Positions 8,430-15,942 of a DNA stretch of 22,121 nt are shown one piece after another; the stretch's first letter is position 1, and each line of letters opens with the position of its first letter. The position numbers and the translations under genes are program-made. This stretch comes from Bacteroidota bacterium (lineage in GTDB: Bacteria > Bacteroidota > Kryptoniia > Kryptoniales > JAKASW01). The notes beneath the pieces were generated by a model. It saw only the letters and a program-made list of their open reading frames with translations, was not told where the DNA came from and ran no database searches. The stretch lies in the NCBI GenBank assembly GCA_021796055.1, contig JAJYOS010000007.1, forward strand, positions 1-22,121, written 5' to 3'.

Positions 8430-8458
8430 AAGTTAATAGGCAAAAACAGGCGAGTCAA
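8430..8458 (-). promoter_or_regulatory. promoter of the tetR-FmdE operon
   Basis: On the minus strand TTGACT (8458-8453) and TAACTT (8435-8430) are separated by exactly 17 bases. The -35 is strong and the -10 weak; an overlapping TATTAA would give too short a spacer. The 14-bp operator abuts the -10. Confidence 0.5.
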
Positions 8459-8546
8459 GGCGAAATCGGCAGACTTTGCGATATCTTGAAATAAATCCTG
8501 CATATAGTATAGTCCGTGAAAGCGATACAGAATCCACAGCTCGACT

Positions 8547-8561
8547 TGGCTGCAGACATGC
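8547..8561 (+). promoter_or_regulatory. possible sigma-54 promoter of the kinase gene
   Basis: TGGCTGCAGACATGC has the GG and GC pairs ten bases apart that sigma-54 needs, with TGGC and TGC conserved but the ACG and first T of the consensus missing. It ends 31 bases before the kinase ATG. Since the next gene encodes a sigma-54 activator, autoregulation is plausible. Match by eye only. Confidence 0.3.
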
Positions 8562-8592
8562 GTAATGCATCGGGACCGTCCAAAATAGTTTT

Positions 8593-10719
8593 ATGAATAT
8601 ATACTCCTTCCCTGCAATTGCGGCATTTGTAGTTAATTTCAGCACCGCCTTCATCGTGTTCTTCGGGAACACTGGGTCAGCAGTAAACCGGTGGGCATCG
8701 GCGCTCATCCTCAGTTTTGCCATCTGGAATATCTCCGAGATATTCATATTGGCCAGCGGAACGGAACAGGGGGCGACTCTCGCCGCGCAAATCCTCTATC
8801 GAATTTTCTTCCTCATGCCTGCGATTTACGTAGCTCTGGCGTACCACTTTCCGAAATCATACAACAAGTTGGCGACAAGCGTGCTCTTCCACGTCGCTCT
8901 CTTCCTGTTTCCTGCCATCTTATTGGCATCGTCATTTCCAAATTTTCACATAGAGCTCATTCCGTTTTCGGGAGCCGGCAGCGTCTACTATTACAGAATC
9001 ATCCTGCGTCAGGATTTTCAATCGATTTCGCTGTTAACGACATTCTTTGTCTATCTCTTATGGGGTACTGCGGTAGTAATCAGAAAGTACCGTCTGCTGC
9101 AAACCACTACTCAGAAGAGACGTTCACATATATTCCTCCTAGGTGGTGCCGCACAGTTCGCTTTTTCAGTGTTAGCGTTGAACCAGGAACGGGTGATTCC
9201 AGGTACTCTTTATCTTTATATCGCCTCGACGCTCCTCTCGGCCGGTGCCGGAGCGATATTCGCCACCGCAGCACTTCAAGGGAAAATATTCAAATCAAAA
9301 AGTTCATTCAGGAGCGGTCTGGCGTACTCGATCGCGTCGTCTATCATTCTGGCAATCTACTTTCTCGGCGTGCAGGCGGTGACGGAGGGCCTCCTGAGTT
9401 ACCTCAGAATCAGCTCGTACGCGGCAAATGCCCTTTTTGTTCTCGTCCTGGTAATTCTCATAAGGCCCCTTGAACAGAGGATTCATGGTGCGATAGAAAA
9501 CGTTACAAGCAGGGACATAAACAAATACCGACGAAGCATGGTCGGCTTCTCGCGCGATCTTTCTAACTATCTATCCACCTCGGATCTTCTTAAACGAGTC
9601 GAATCTTTCTTACTGGGTCAATTCAATATCCAGGAGATCATGATATTTCTGAAAGACGACGATTCGACGAGCTTCGGGGAATGGAAACGCAATGCTGGCA
9701 GCGTTGAGATAAGGACCGATGAGTTTATCGTCTCAAGGCTCGCACAGCGGAGAGGCCCGATCGAGTTTTACGACGTCGACAGACACAAGGTCGGCGATAT
9801 CTTGTATTCGTATTTGAGCTCGCATAAAGTTAGGTTGCTATTCCCTCTGTTTGCAGAAGACGATCTATTCGGTATACTTGCGATCTCGGCCAGAAAATCG
9901 GGTGGCAATTTCTCTACGGAGATGATAGACGCGATAATGATATTCGCTAACGAAGTGGCAACTGCATTCCAGAGGAACAGAATTATCGAAAAGATTCGTC
10001 GACAGGAACAGGAAGAATTCCGGGTTCGACACCTTGCCTCGCTTGGACAATTGACCGCCGGTGTGGCGCACGAAATAAGGAATCCACTTAACGTCATGTC
10101 GGCGTCGGCACAGACACTATTGAAGAAGCAGCTGACTCGCGAGGAAGAGAAAGAACTTAAGGAGTTCATAGTGGATGAGGCCGACCGGCTGAACAAGATT
10201 CTTACCGATTTTCTGAACCTCGCTAAACTAGGTCCACCAAAGTACGAGCATGTTTCACCGGAGGATATCCTCCGGCGGGTGCAAATGGCTGTAATGGCCT
10301 CCGCGGGTGAAGTCAACGTGCATGTGTCGCTTGATGATGCTCCACCCGAAATCATCGTTGACAGGGACTTGCTCTACCAGCTCTTGCTCAATTTGACGAT
10401 GAACGCGATAGACGCCGTAAAAGAGAGATGCAAAACAAATACGCATTTCCGCTGTTCAGATGGAAAGGTCGCTCTAACATTCAAGGTAGACGACGGCGTT
10501 CTGAACCTGTCCGTGTCAGATAATGGCATAGGTATACCTGAAGAAAGCGCACAGAAGATATTCGACCCTTTCTACACAACAAAAGATACCGGCACGGGAT
10601 TGGGGCTTAGCATTTCCAACAACATTGCCGAAACGCTTGGCGGTCGTATCGAGTTCGAATCGAAGCCGGGGCGGACGGTATTCAGTTTTACATGCATGAT
10701 GAAAAAGGATGGGGGCTGA
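8593..10719 (+). CDS. membrane sensor histidine kinase (multi-TM, GAF, HisKA, HATPase)
   Basis: A 708-residue kinase. Residues 1 to about 300 hold around eight hydrophobic segments, starting at once after the ATG. A GAF-like region follows (about 310-470). The HisKA domain has the phospho-acceptor His493 in VAHEIRNPL. The ATPase domain has Asn604 (N box, LTMNAID), DNGIGIP (643-649) and GTGLGL (667-672). The layout recalls PrsK-type kinases of exopolysaccharide/PEP-CTERM loci, also paired with a sigma-54 regulator, but no other gene of such a locus is here. No Shine-Dalgarno is visible before the ATG. The gene is divergent from tetR with 200 bases between them. The regulator starts 4 bases after its stop, so they form a pair. 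Signal sensed unknown; it is presumably in or near the membrane. Confidence 0.92.
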   Translation: MNIYSFPAIAAFVVNFSTAFIVFFGNTGSAVNRWASALILSFAIWNISEIFILASGTEQGATLAAQILYRIFFLMPAIYVALAYHFPKSYNKLATSVLFHVALFLFPAILLASSFPNFHIELIPFSGAGSVYYYRIILRQDFQSISLLTTFFVYLLWGTAVVIRKYRLLQTTTQKRRSHIFLLGGAAQFAFSVLALNQERVIPGTLYLYIASTLLSAGAGAIFATAALQGKIFKSKSSFRSGLAYSIASSIILAIYFLGVQAVTEGLLSYLRISSYAANALFVLVLVILIRPLEQRIHGAIENVTSRDINKYRRSMVGFSRDLSNYLSTSDLLKRVESFLLGQFNIQEIMIFLKDDDSTSFGEWKRNAGSVEIRTDEFIVSRLAQRRGPIEFYDVDRHKVGDILYSYLSSHKVRLLFPLFAEDDLFGILAISARKSGGNFSTEMIDAIMIFANEVATAFQRNRIIEKIRRQEQEEFRVRHLASLGQLTAGVAHEIRNPLNVMSASAQTLLKKQLTREEEKELKEFIVDEADRLNKILTDFLNLAKLGPPKYEHVSPEDILRRVQMAVMASAGEVNVHVSLDDAPPEIIVDRDLLYQLLLNLTMNAIDAVKERCKTNTHFRCSDGKVALTFKVDDGVLNLSVSDNGIGIPEESAQKIFDPFYTTKDTGTGLGLSISNNIAETLGGRIEFESKPGRTVFSFTCMMKKDGG

Positions 10720-10723
10720 TATT

Positions 10724-12133
10724 ATGCGCGAAAAGCCGACACTCCTCATAGCGGACGACGAAGAGAGAGCATGGAAAGTCCTGAAGATAAATTTCCAGGA
10801 TCGGTACGACGTGCTTGTTGCGAGGGACGGCGCCGAAGCGGTGAAGACTCTCGAGAAAGAACATGTCGATGTCCTACTGACCGACGTCAAGATGCCGAAG
10901 ATGACGGGGACGGAACTGCTTGGATATGTGAAAGAGAAATACACATGGCTTCCGGTCGTGGTTATGACCGCGTTCGGAAGCGTGGAAGACGCGGTGGCGG
11001 CCATGAAGGCCGGGGCGTACGACTATATCCTGAAACCCGTCAAGATCGAAGACACCGAAGCTGTGATTAGAAGAGCCATGGAACACAGTACTACGCTCCA
11101 GGAAAACATCGCGCTCAAAGACAAATTGAAATCGTACGAAGTCCCGCAAGACATCATTACGATCAATCCGGAGATGCGTTCACTGCTCGGGCTCGTGAGG
11201 GAGGTGGCTGCGACCGACGCGTCCGTACTCATCGAAGGAGAATCCGGTACCGGCAAGGAGCTGTTCGCGAGGGCAATTCACCGGATGAGCGATCGTTCCG
11301 GTGGACCGTTTATCGAGGTTAACTGCGGCGCAATACCGCACGAGCTTTTCGAAAGCGAGCTCTTCGGACACGAGCGAGGAGCGTTCACCGGGGCGGTCGG
11401 CATGAAGCGCGGCAAACTGGAGATGGCTGCCGGAGGTACGATCTTCCTGGACGAGATTGGTGAGATGCCGCTCGATCTTCAGGTGAAGCTCCTCCATGTA
11501 CTTGAGAACAGGCAGTTCACGCGCGTCGGCGGGACGACTTTCCTGCAATCGGCCGCGAGGGTTGTCGCCGCCACAAACAGAAATCTGAAAGACGAGATTG
11601 ATGGCGGGCGCTTCAGGAAGGATCTTTACTACCGGTTAAAAGTGGTTTACCTGCAGGTTCCGCCGCTCCGGGACAGGAAAGAAGATATACCGTTATTAGT
11701 TCAGCATTTTATCTCGAAGCACGGAGAGACGGCGAAGAAGAAAATCAGCGGCGTTGAGTCGAATGCAATGGAGATATTGAGACTTCATGCCTGGCCCGGA
11801 AACGTGCGAGAGCTCGAGAATGTCGTGCTACAGTCGATGATTTTCACACGGGGAGGGCAAATCACTGCAGATTCTCTTCCCTCAGAAATCCGTGAAGCTG
11901 TCGGAGCTGTAACTGATTACGTGCCTTCCACAAAAGAAGAGCTGCAGAAAGAAAAGATCAAGCGAACCGAAAAAGTCTTAATGGATCTTGAGAGAAGCTT
12001 CCTTCTAAAACTAATTGAAGATGCGGGCGGAAATATATCCGAGGCTGCACGTCTCAGCGGGTACGACAGGCGACAGCTGCAGAATCTAATAAAGAAGCAC
12101 CAGCTCGACATGACAAAGCTTAGGGACGGTTAG
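10724..12133 (+). CDS. NtrC-family sigma-54-dependent response regulator
   Basis: A 469-residue regulator and partner of the preceding kinase. The ATG at 10724 is preferred because GGGGG lies 8 bases before it; an ATG at 10709 would have its ribosome site too close. The receiver domain (1 to about 120) has the acidic pocket Asp11/Asp12, phospho-acceptor Asp54 (TDVKMP), then MTAFGS and LKPVK. The AAA+ domain has Walker A GESGTGKE (172-179), the sigma-54 contact loop GAFTGA (219-224) and a Walker B in IFLDEIGEM. The C-terminal Fis-type helix-turn-helix (about 430-465) includes [16 protein letters not shown]. All residues needed for phosphorylation-driven activation of sigma-54 polymerase are present. 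Its likely targets are the kinase's own promoter and the export operon that starts at 13013, where sigma-54-like sequences occur. Confidence 0.95.
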   Translation: MREKPTLLIADDEERAWKVLKINFQDRYDVLVARDGAEAVKTLEKEHVDVLLTDVKMPKMTGTELLGYVKEKYTWLPVVVMTAFGSVEDAVAAMKAGAYDYILKPVKIEDTEAVIRRAMEHSTTLQENIALKDKLKSYEVPQDIITINPEMRSLLGLVREVAATDASVLIEGESGTGKELFARAIHRMSDRSGGPFIEVNCGAIPHELFESELFGHERGAFTGAVGMKRGKLEMAAGGTIFLDEIGEMPLDLQVKLLHVLENRQFTRVGGTTFLQSAARVVAATNRNLKDEIDGGRFRKDLYYRLKVVYLQVPPLRDRKEDIPLLVQHFISKHGETAKKKISGVESNAMEILRLHAWPGNVRELENVVLQSMIFTRGGQITADSLPSEIREAVGAVTDYVPSTKEELQKEKIKRTEKVLMDLERSFLLKLIEDAGGNISEAARLSGYDRRQLQNLIKKHQLDMTKLRDG

Positions 12134-12211
12134 GAAGATGGCGTGACTGACGTTTCTGCGAAGGCACATCAGAAGAAGTATATAAGCGTGAACGCGTTCT
12201 CACCGCTGTGG

Positions 12212-12284
12212 AACCACTAAGGCACCAAAACACAAAGGAAAACAATTCGAATAATATTCTCCGTGCCTTTGTGCCTTGGTAGCT
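12212..12284 (+). repeat. hairpin repeat, copy 1 of 2
   Basis: A 73-base unit begins AACCACTAAGGCACC and ends GTGCCTTGGTAGCT; its two ends are imperfect inverted repeats of each other (about 13 of 17 pairs). It matches the copy at 12719-12790 in the same orientation, about 60 of 73 positions by hand alignment. It lies between the response regulator stop and the GxxExxY stop, where it could also end transcripts. Confidence 0.8.
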
Positions 12285-12299
12285 ACAATGTGCTTGGTC

Positions 12300-12689
12300 C
12301 TACAGTATCATCCGCTTGATGCCGTCTTTGATGAGCGGAACGTTGAAGTTGATAAGGAAACCAAGACGCTTGCCTGTCAGTTTCAAATATGTAAGCAACT
12401 GGGCTTCATGGACTTCAATTGTCCTCTCGACTGCCTTTAGTTCGCAGATGATTTCTCCTTCGACAAGCACATCCAATCGCAGACCTTCATCGAATACCAA
12501 CCCATCATATTCGATGGGTATAACAACTTGCCTCTTTATCGACAAATCTCTCTTGATCAACTCGTGGCAGAAGCATGGCTCGTAGACCTTCTCCAAAAGT
12601 CCCGGGCCAAGATTCCTGTGGACACTGTAGGCCGAATCTACAATCTTCTTCGCTACCAGCTCCAGATTCTCCGGGATTGGATTATGCAT
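12300..12689 (-). CDS. GxxExxY family protein (PD-(D/E)XK nuclease-like fold)
   Basis: A 129-residue protein with the name-giving motif GLLEKVY (Gly30, Glu33, Tyr36) after NLGPG. A nuclease-like core follows: Asp73 in LRLDVLV and Glu83-x-Lys85 in ICELKAVE, then an alpha-helical IEVHEAQLLTYLKLTGKRLGFLINFN stretch. Length and motifs match the family well, so it looks intact. The ATG at 12689 has GAGG six bases upstream. The PD-(D/E)XK core suggests nucleic-acid cleavage, but the biological role of the family is not established to my knowledge. It is the only gene between 8593 and 20507 on the minus strand and is bracketed by direct hairpin repeats, which suggests separate acquisition. Confidence 0.9.
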   Translation of the reverse strand: MHNPIPENLELVAKKIVDSAYSVHRNLGPGLLEKVYEPCFCHELIKRDLSIKRQVVIPIEYDGLVFDEGLRLDVLVEGEIICELKAVERTIEVHEAQLLTYLKLTGKRLGFLINFNVPLIKDGIKRMIL

Positions 12690-12718
12690 CTAACGCCTCA
12701 CTGCTGACGGATGAAGTT

Positions 12719-12790
12719 AACCACTAAGACACCAGGACACAACGGAAAGCAGTTTAATCATATTCTTCGTGCCTTTGTGTCTTGGTGGTT
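12719..12790 (+). repeat. hairpin repeat, copy 2 of 2
   Basis: A 72-base unit begins AACCACTAAGACACC and ends GTGTCTTGGTGGTT, followed by ACCC. Its arms pair better than those of copy 1 (about 20 of 25 positions from GTTAACC to GGTTACC), with a ~30-base AT-rich centre. It lies 29 bases upstream of the GxxExxY start. Confidence 0.8.
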
Positions 12791-12950
12791 ACCCTCTTTT
12801 TGCAGCGCGAAACTTGATTTCCCAGATCTTCCCACAATAGAACGCTACATTCAACAACTCAAATCGGTGGCTGCGAAACTCCATTTCCCAACTTCTCTTC
12901 GTACTCGTAATAATTCGGCCCAATTGAACTGAATTTGACAATCTAAGTGG

Positions 12951-12966
12951 CGGCACGCCGTTTGGC
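12951..12966 (+). promoter_or_regulatory. possible sigma-54 promoter of the export operon
   Basis: CGGCACG-CCGT-TTGGC aligns with the sigma-54 consensus TGGCACG-N4-TTGCW. Six of seven bases match at -24 and TTG matches at -12, but the -12 C is a G. It ends 46 bases before the ATG at 13013, a normal leader length. A sigma-54 activator gene lies just upstream. Confidence 0.4.
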
Positions 12967-13012
12967 CTATAGGCTTGTGCATTCTAAAACCATAACACAT
13001 CGGAGCAGTAAG

Positions 13013-13897
13013 ATGAGAAGAAGACTAAGCTACCTGCTTGTCCTGCTAGTGTTTCCGTTCCTACCCCGACTCGCTCAAGCACAGTTAGGGTATCGTTCCG
13101 TTTTCGGAGTCCAGAAAGGAGTTCTCGATCCCGGAAATCTTTATTTCGATTTCACCGGAGACATGGCAAACCATTTGAAACTTTATGATCAGGCGAAAAA
13201 CACGTACGTCATCAAACCTTCCACGACCGTTTTCAACGACGTCGCATTGAACAGTTTCGTCGGATACGGACTGACACGGGACCTGACTGTGTTCGGTGAA
13301 ATTCCGCTGCGATCCGTACACGTGTATTCGCTGAATCCGACTCTTACCGGCAAGGGATTCGGCGACTTGCAGCTGGGCGGTACACTGAACTTCATCAAAG
13401 ATGCGAGAGGGACCGACTTAGACGCTACACTTTCAACCACGCTTCCAATCGCCGCGGACACGCCTCCGGGAAAGTACCAGTACGCGTTGGGTGTAAACGC
13501 AATCCAGTTCACCGGATCAGCTGATGGCTACAGCCCCATTGGAACGTATGGGCTCCTCTACTCGGCGTACTATAACCTGGTTGGCAACGACGGTTCTCTG
13601 AACTACGGTGACTGGACAGGGGCTTACCTCCTCGTCGAAAAATACACATCGACGCCGTTCGGGAGCTTCACCTTCGACGCCGGGCTCAACGGTGCTTATA
13701 AATTTGACGACAGAGTCTCAGGAAACCCCGTGGCGAATTCATACGATTACTACCTGAACGTGCTCGCCGACATAACCTACTATTATAGCCACGGTCTCGA
13801 CTTCAGAGTCGGAGTACCATACACGATTTATCAGAAGAGTGCCTGGTTCACCGGTTACTCGGTGCTCCTCGGCGTGGAATATCAACTTGGAAAATAA
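13013..13897 (+). CDS. outer-membrane beta-barrel protein (transporter-like)
   Basis: A 294-residue protein. The start is the ATG at 13013: GGAG lies 7 bases before it and a signal peptide follows (RRRLSYLLVLLVFPFLPRLAQA). A GTG 66 bases upstream would fall in the promoter-like sequence. The mature protein is a run of amphipathic strands with aromatic ends (YLLVEKY, YDYYLNVLADITYYY, VLLGVEYQLGK), ending at a strand as barrels do. It resembles the loose family of MetA-type outer-membrane proteins found near transport and degradation genes, but no specific solute can be named. It is the first gene of the export operon, 22 bases before the adaptor gene. It might be a pore, sensor or structural partner beside the TolC channel three genes later. 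Confidence 0.75.
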   Translation: MRRRLSYLLVLLVFPFLPRLAQAQLGYRSVFGVQKGVLDPGNLYFDFTGDMANHLKLYDQAKNTYVIKPSTTVFNDVALNSFVGYGLTRDLTVFGEIPLRSVHVYSLNPTLTGKGFGDLQLGGTLNFIKDARGTDLDATLSTTLPIAADTPPGKYQYALGVNAIQFTGSADGYSPIGTYGLLYSAYYNLVGNDGSLNYGDWTGAYLLVEKYTSTPFGSFTFDAGLNGAYKFDDRVSGNPVANSYDYYLNVLADITYYYSHGLDFRVGVPYTIYQKSAWFTGYSVLLGVEYQLGK

Positions 13898-13919
13898 TGA
13901 TGAAGCAAAGGACAAAGTC

Positions 13920-14753
13920 ATGAAGACAAATACTACAAAGGTTTCCAAAGTGTCGGTCGGGCTGGCCGCAATCGCTATGTTAATGATCGGAGGATGCGCT
14001 CAGGACCCGCCGAAGTATCAGAATCTTTTTATGGGATACATAGAAGACACAGAGGTAAACGTGACGACGAGGATCCCGGGCAAGATTACGGATATATACG
14101 TCCACGAAGGACAGTATGTGAAGGTTGATCAGAAGATCGCTCAGCTCGACAATCAAGACATGCTCGACAATCTGTCCGCCATGAGGGCTGAGCTGACGAA
14201 TATCGGCAGGAACAGAAAACGACTTCAAAACCTCTATGCTGTGGGTGCGGTACCTCAGCAGAAGCTGGACGAAATTGAAACTGCTTACGACGTCGTCAGC
14301 AACAAGATGGCCGCCCTTCAGAGCAACATCAACGACATGACAATCACGTCCCCAATCGCCGGGAAAGTAAATGTCAGGGTTCTGGAGCCTGGACAGATGA
14401 TGGCACCGGGGATGCCGGTTGTCGTTGAGACGGATACTTCCATATCGTGGGCGCGGTTCAGCATACCCGAATCGTACATCAACCAGATACAGCTGGGTAA
14501 AGTCCTGACGCTGACGACCGGCATTGGAGGAGTGAACTTTCTCGCCGAAGTGGTCCAGATCCTCCCGATGGCGGACTTCGCGACAAAGGTGCCAACCAAC
14601 CTGCAGGACGAAAGAGACGTGCGGGCATTTTCAGTAAAGTTGAAAATCCTCAACAATAAAGACCAAATAAAACCTGGAATCTATGTTTACCTCAGGCTTG
14701 CAAGTCCCAGCGCTCAGGTAGCACTCGGAGGTGGGAGCCATGAAACCAATTAA
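13920..14753 (+). CDS. HlyD-type periplasmic adaptor lipoprotein
   Basis: A 277-residue protein. The ATG at 13920 has AAGGA 7-9 bases upstream and begins a lipoprotein signal with Cys26 in MIGGC; the frame reaches upstream into the barrel gene without a better start. After the lipidation site come a biotinyl-lipoyl half (TRIPGKITDIYVHEGQYVKV), a short coiled hairpin (about 80-130) and the second half (ITSPIAGKVNVRVLEPGQMM), then a beta-barrel region. This is the standard membrane-fusion-protein plan, with a rather short hairpin. It would bridge the inner-membrane permease and the TolC channel. Its last 14 bases overlap the permease gene, so translation is coupled. Confidence 0.9.
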   Translation: MKTNTTKVSKVSVGLAAIAMLMIGGCAQDPPKYQNLFMGYIEDTEVNVTTRIPGKITDIYVHEGQYVKVDQKIAQLDNQDMLDNLSAMRAELTNIGRNRKRLQNLYAVGAVPQQKLDEIETAYDVVSNKMAALQSNINDMTITSPIAGKVNVRVLEPGQMMAPGMPVVVETDTSISWARFSIPESYINQIQLGKVLTLTTGIGGVNFLAEVVQILPMADFATKVPTNLQDERDVRAFSVKLKILNNKDQIKPGIYVYLRLASPSAQVALGGGSHETN

Positions 14754-15942
14754 GATGCTGGCACAAATCATACTGCGAACGCTTCTCATCGCGGTTATCC
14801 TCACTTTCTTTTTCAGCATGATGGCTGGGATGTATTACAACAATGCCCCCAGACACATCCGGACCGCGGTTGTGGATGAGGATCAGTCACCACTGAGCAG
14901 GTCCATCGTGTTCGGCATAAGGTCGTCAGACGTTTTCGACGTCGAATATGCGCCGGTAGACTATCTCGCACTGCAAAATCTGATAGCACAGGGGAAGGTC
15001 GACGCCGGTGTCGTAATACCCCATGACCTTTACAAGAATGTGCTTAACGGAAGGTCGCAAAGAATACTGGTAGTGCTTAACGGCTCTGCAAATCCCAGTG
15101 TTCCAAATCTCGCGCTCGGCAACATGAATATGATTGTAAATACTATTGCATCTCAGCTGCAATTGAAGGTACCGGTTGAGGATCTAGGCTCGATACCGAA
15201 CTTCCGGCATCAGATGATGCCGCTTCTGACAGTTAGTACCAGGGCGTTCTATTCACCTACGGTAAACATGGAATCGTCGATGCTTCCGGCGTTCATGGGC
15301 CTCGCGATGCAGGTGGTATCCCTTGTAATCATCGTTCTTTTGCTCAACGTGAACCTGAAACAATTCCGTGAAAAATTCCCGAGTGCGAAGGTCGCAAGGC
15401 AGCTTCCCGTGAAGGCTGTGATCATGCCTGTGATCCTCTCATGGTTGATTGTTACGACGGCAATAGCGGTGGCCTTCTACTCCGTAATGGTAATGTTTGC
15501 CGTTCCGCTTCCCTCGAATTTCTGGAATGTTGTCTTTGTGATATCGGTGCTTGTTATGGCGATGGAGAGCATCTCGCTATTCTTCTCGCTTAATATCAAG
15601 AGCACCGTCACATTGGTTGCCATTTACACGCTCATCGTTCTGCCGGCATTCTTGTATTCCGGATTTCTCGTGTCGTTCCAGCAGATGCCCGCTTTCCCGA
15701 GAATGGTTGGAGGCTGGTTTCCACTGAGGTATTACCTCGAAGCGCTGTACGGAGTATTCAACCGCGGGCTGAGAGTCGCGGATGTCGGCAACTATCTTAA
15801 TTCACTTTACTATTTCATTGGCGGGTTCCTGCTGCTTTCGCTGCTGTCCATCTTGTTAGGAGCCTTCGAAAGAAGGAGAATCATCTCATCCGGCGACACA
15901 AGGCATATTTCGGGTACCCAGCCCAGGGAGATTCTGTCATGA
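14740..15942 (+). CDS. ABC-2 type permease
   Basis: A 400-residue membrane protein. The ATG at 14740 has GGAGG about 8 bases upstream; a GTG 9 bases earlier is less likely. One N-terminal membrane helix (about 8-30) is followed by a ~150-residue extracytoplasmic domain (AVVDEDQSPLSRS...DAGVVIPHDLYKNV), then five or six helices in the last half. This is the ABC2_membrane_3 layout of YhhJ/YbhR-type export permeases. Such permeases need an ATP-binding partner, yet no ATPase gene lies in this operon or elsewhere in the window. The partner must be encoded elsewhere or shared. The gene overlaps the adaptor by 14 bases and TolC by 4. Substrate unknown. Confidence 0.88.
   Translation: MKPIKMLAQIILRTLLIAVILTFFFSMMAGMYYNNAPRHIRTAVVDEDQSPLSRSIVFGIRSSDVFDVEYAPVDYLALQNLIAQGKVDAGVVIPHDLYKNVLNGRSQRILVVLNGSANPSVPNLALGNMNMIVNTIASQLQLKVPVEDLGSIPNFRHQMMPLLTVSTRAFYSPTVNMESSMLPAFMGLAMQVVSLVIIVLLLNVNLKQFREKFPSAKVARQLPVKAVIMPVILSWLIVTTAIAVAFYSVMVMFAVPLPSNFWNVVFVISVLVMAMESISLFFSLNIKSTVTLVAIYTLIVLPAFLYSGFLVSFQQMPAFPRMVGGWFPLRYYLEALYGVFNRGLRVADVGNYLNSLYYFIGGFLLLSLLSILLGAFERRRIISSGDTRHISGTQPREILS

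Larger units (their letters stand above)
12212..12790. mobile_element. possible small inserted unit: GxxExxY gene between two hairpin repeats
   Basis: The two ~73-base repeats and the gene between them make a 579-base block whose gene points against its neighbours. It sits between a two-component pair and the operon that the pair probably controls. No transposase or clear target-site duplication is visible, so mobility is inferred from layout only. Confidence 0.35.

Noticed and set aside
9768..10355. 195-codon minus-strand frame
   Set aside because: Lies fully inside the histidine kinase gene; Ser/Arg-rich shadow translation.
12212..12790. Short CRISPR-like array
   Set aside because: Only two long, imperfect repeats separated by a whole gene; no spacers or cas genes.
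12711..12932. 73-codon plus-strand frame over repeat copy 2
   Set aside because: Its first part is simply the translated hairpin repeat; no ribosome site or family resemblance.
13085..13512. Minus-strand frames inside the barrel gene
   Set aside because: Shadows of a well-supported plus-strand gene with signal peptide and ribosome site.
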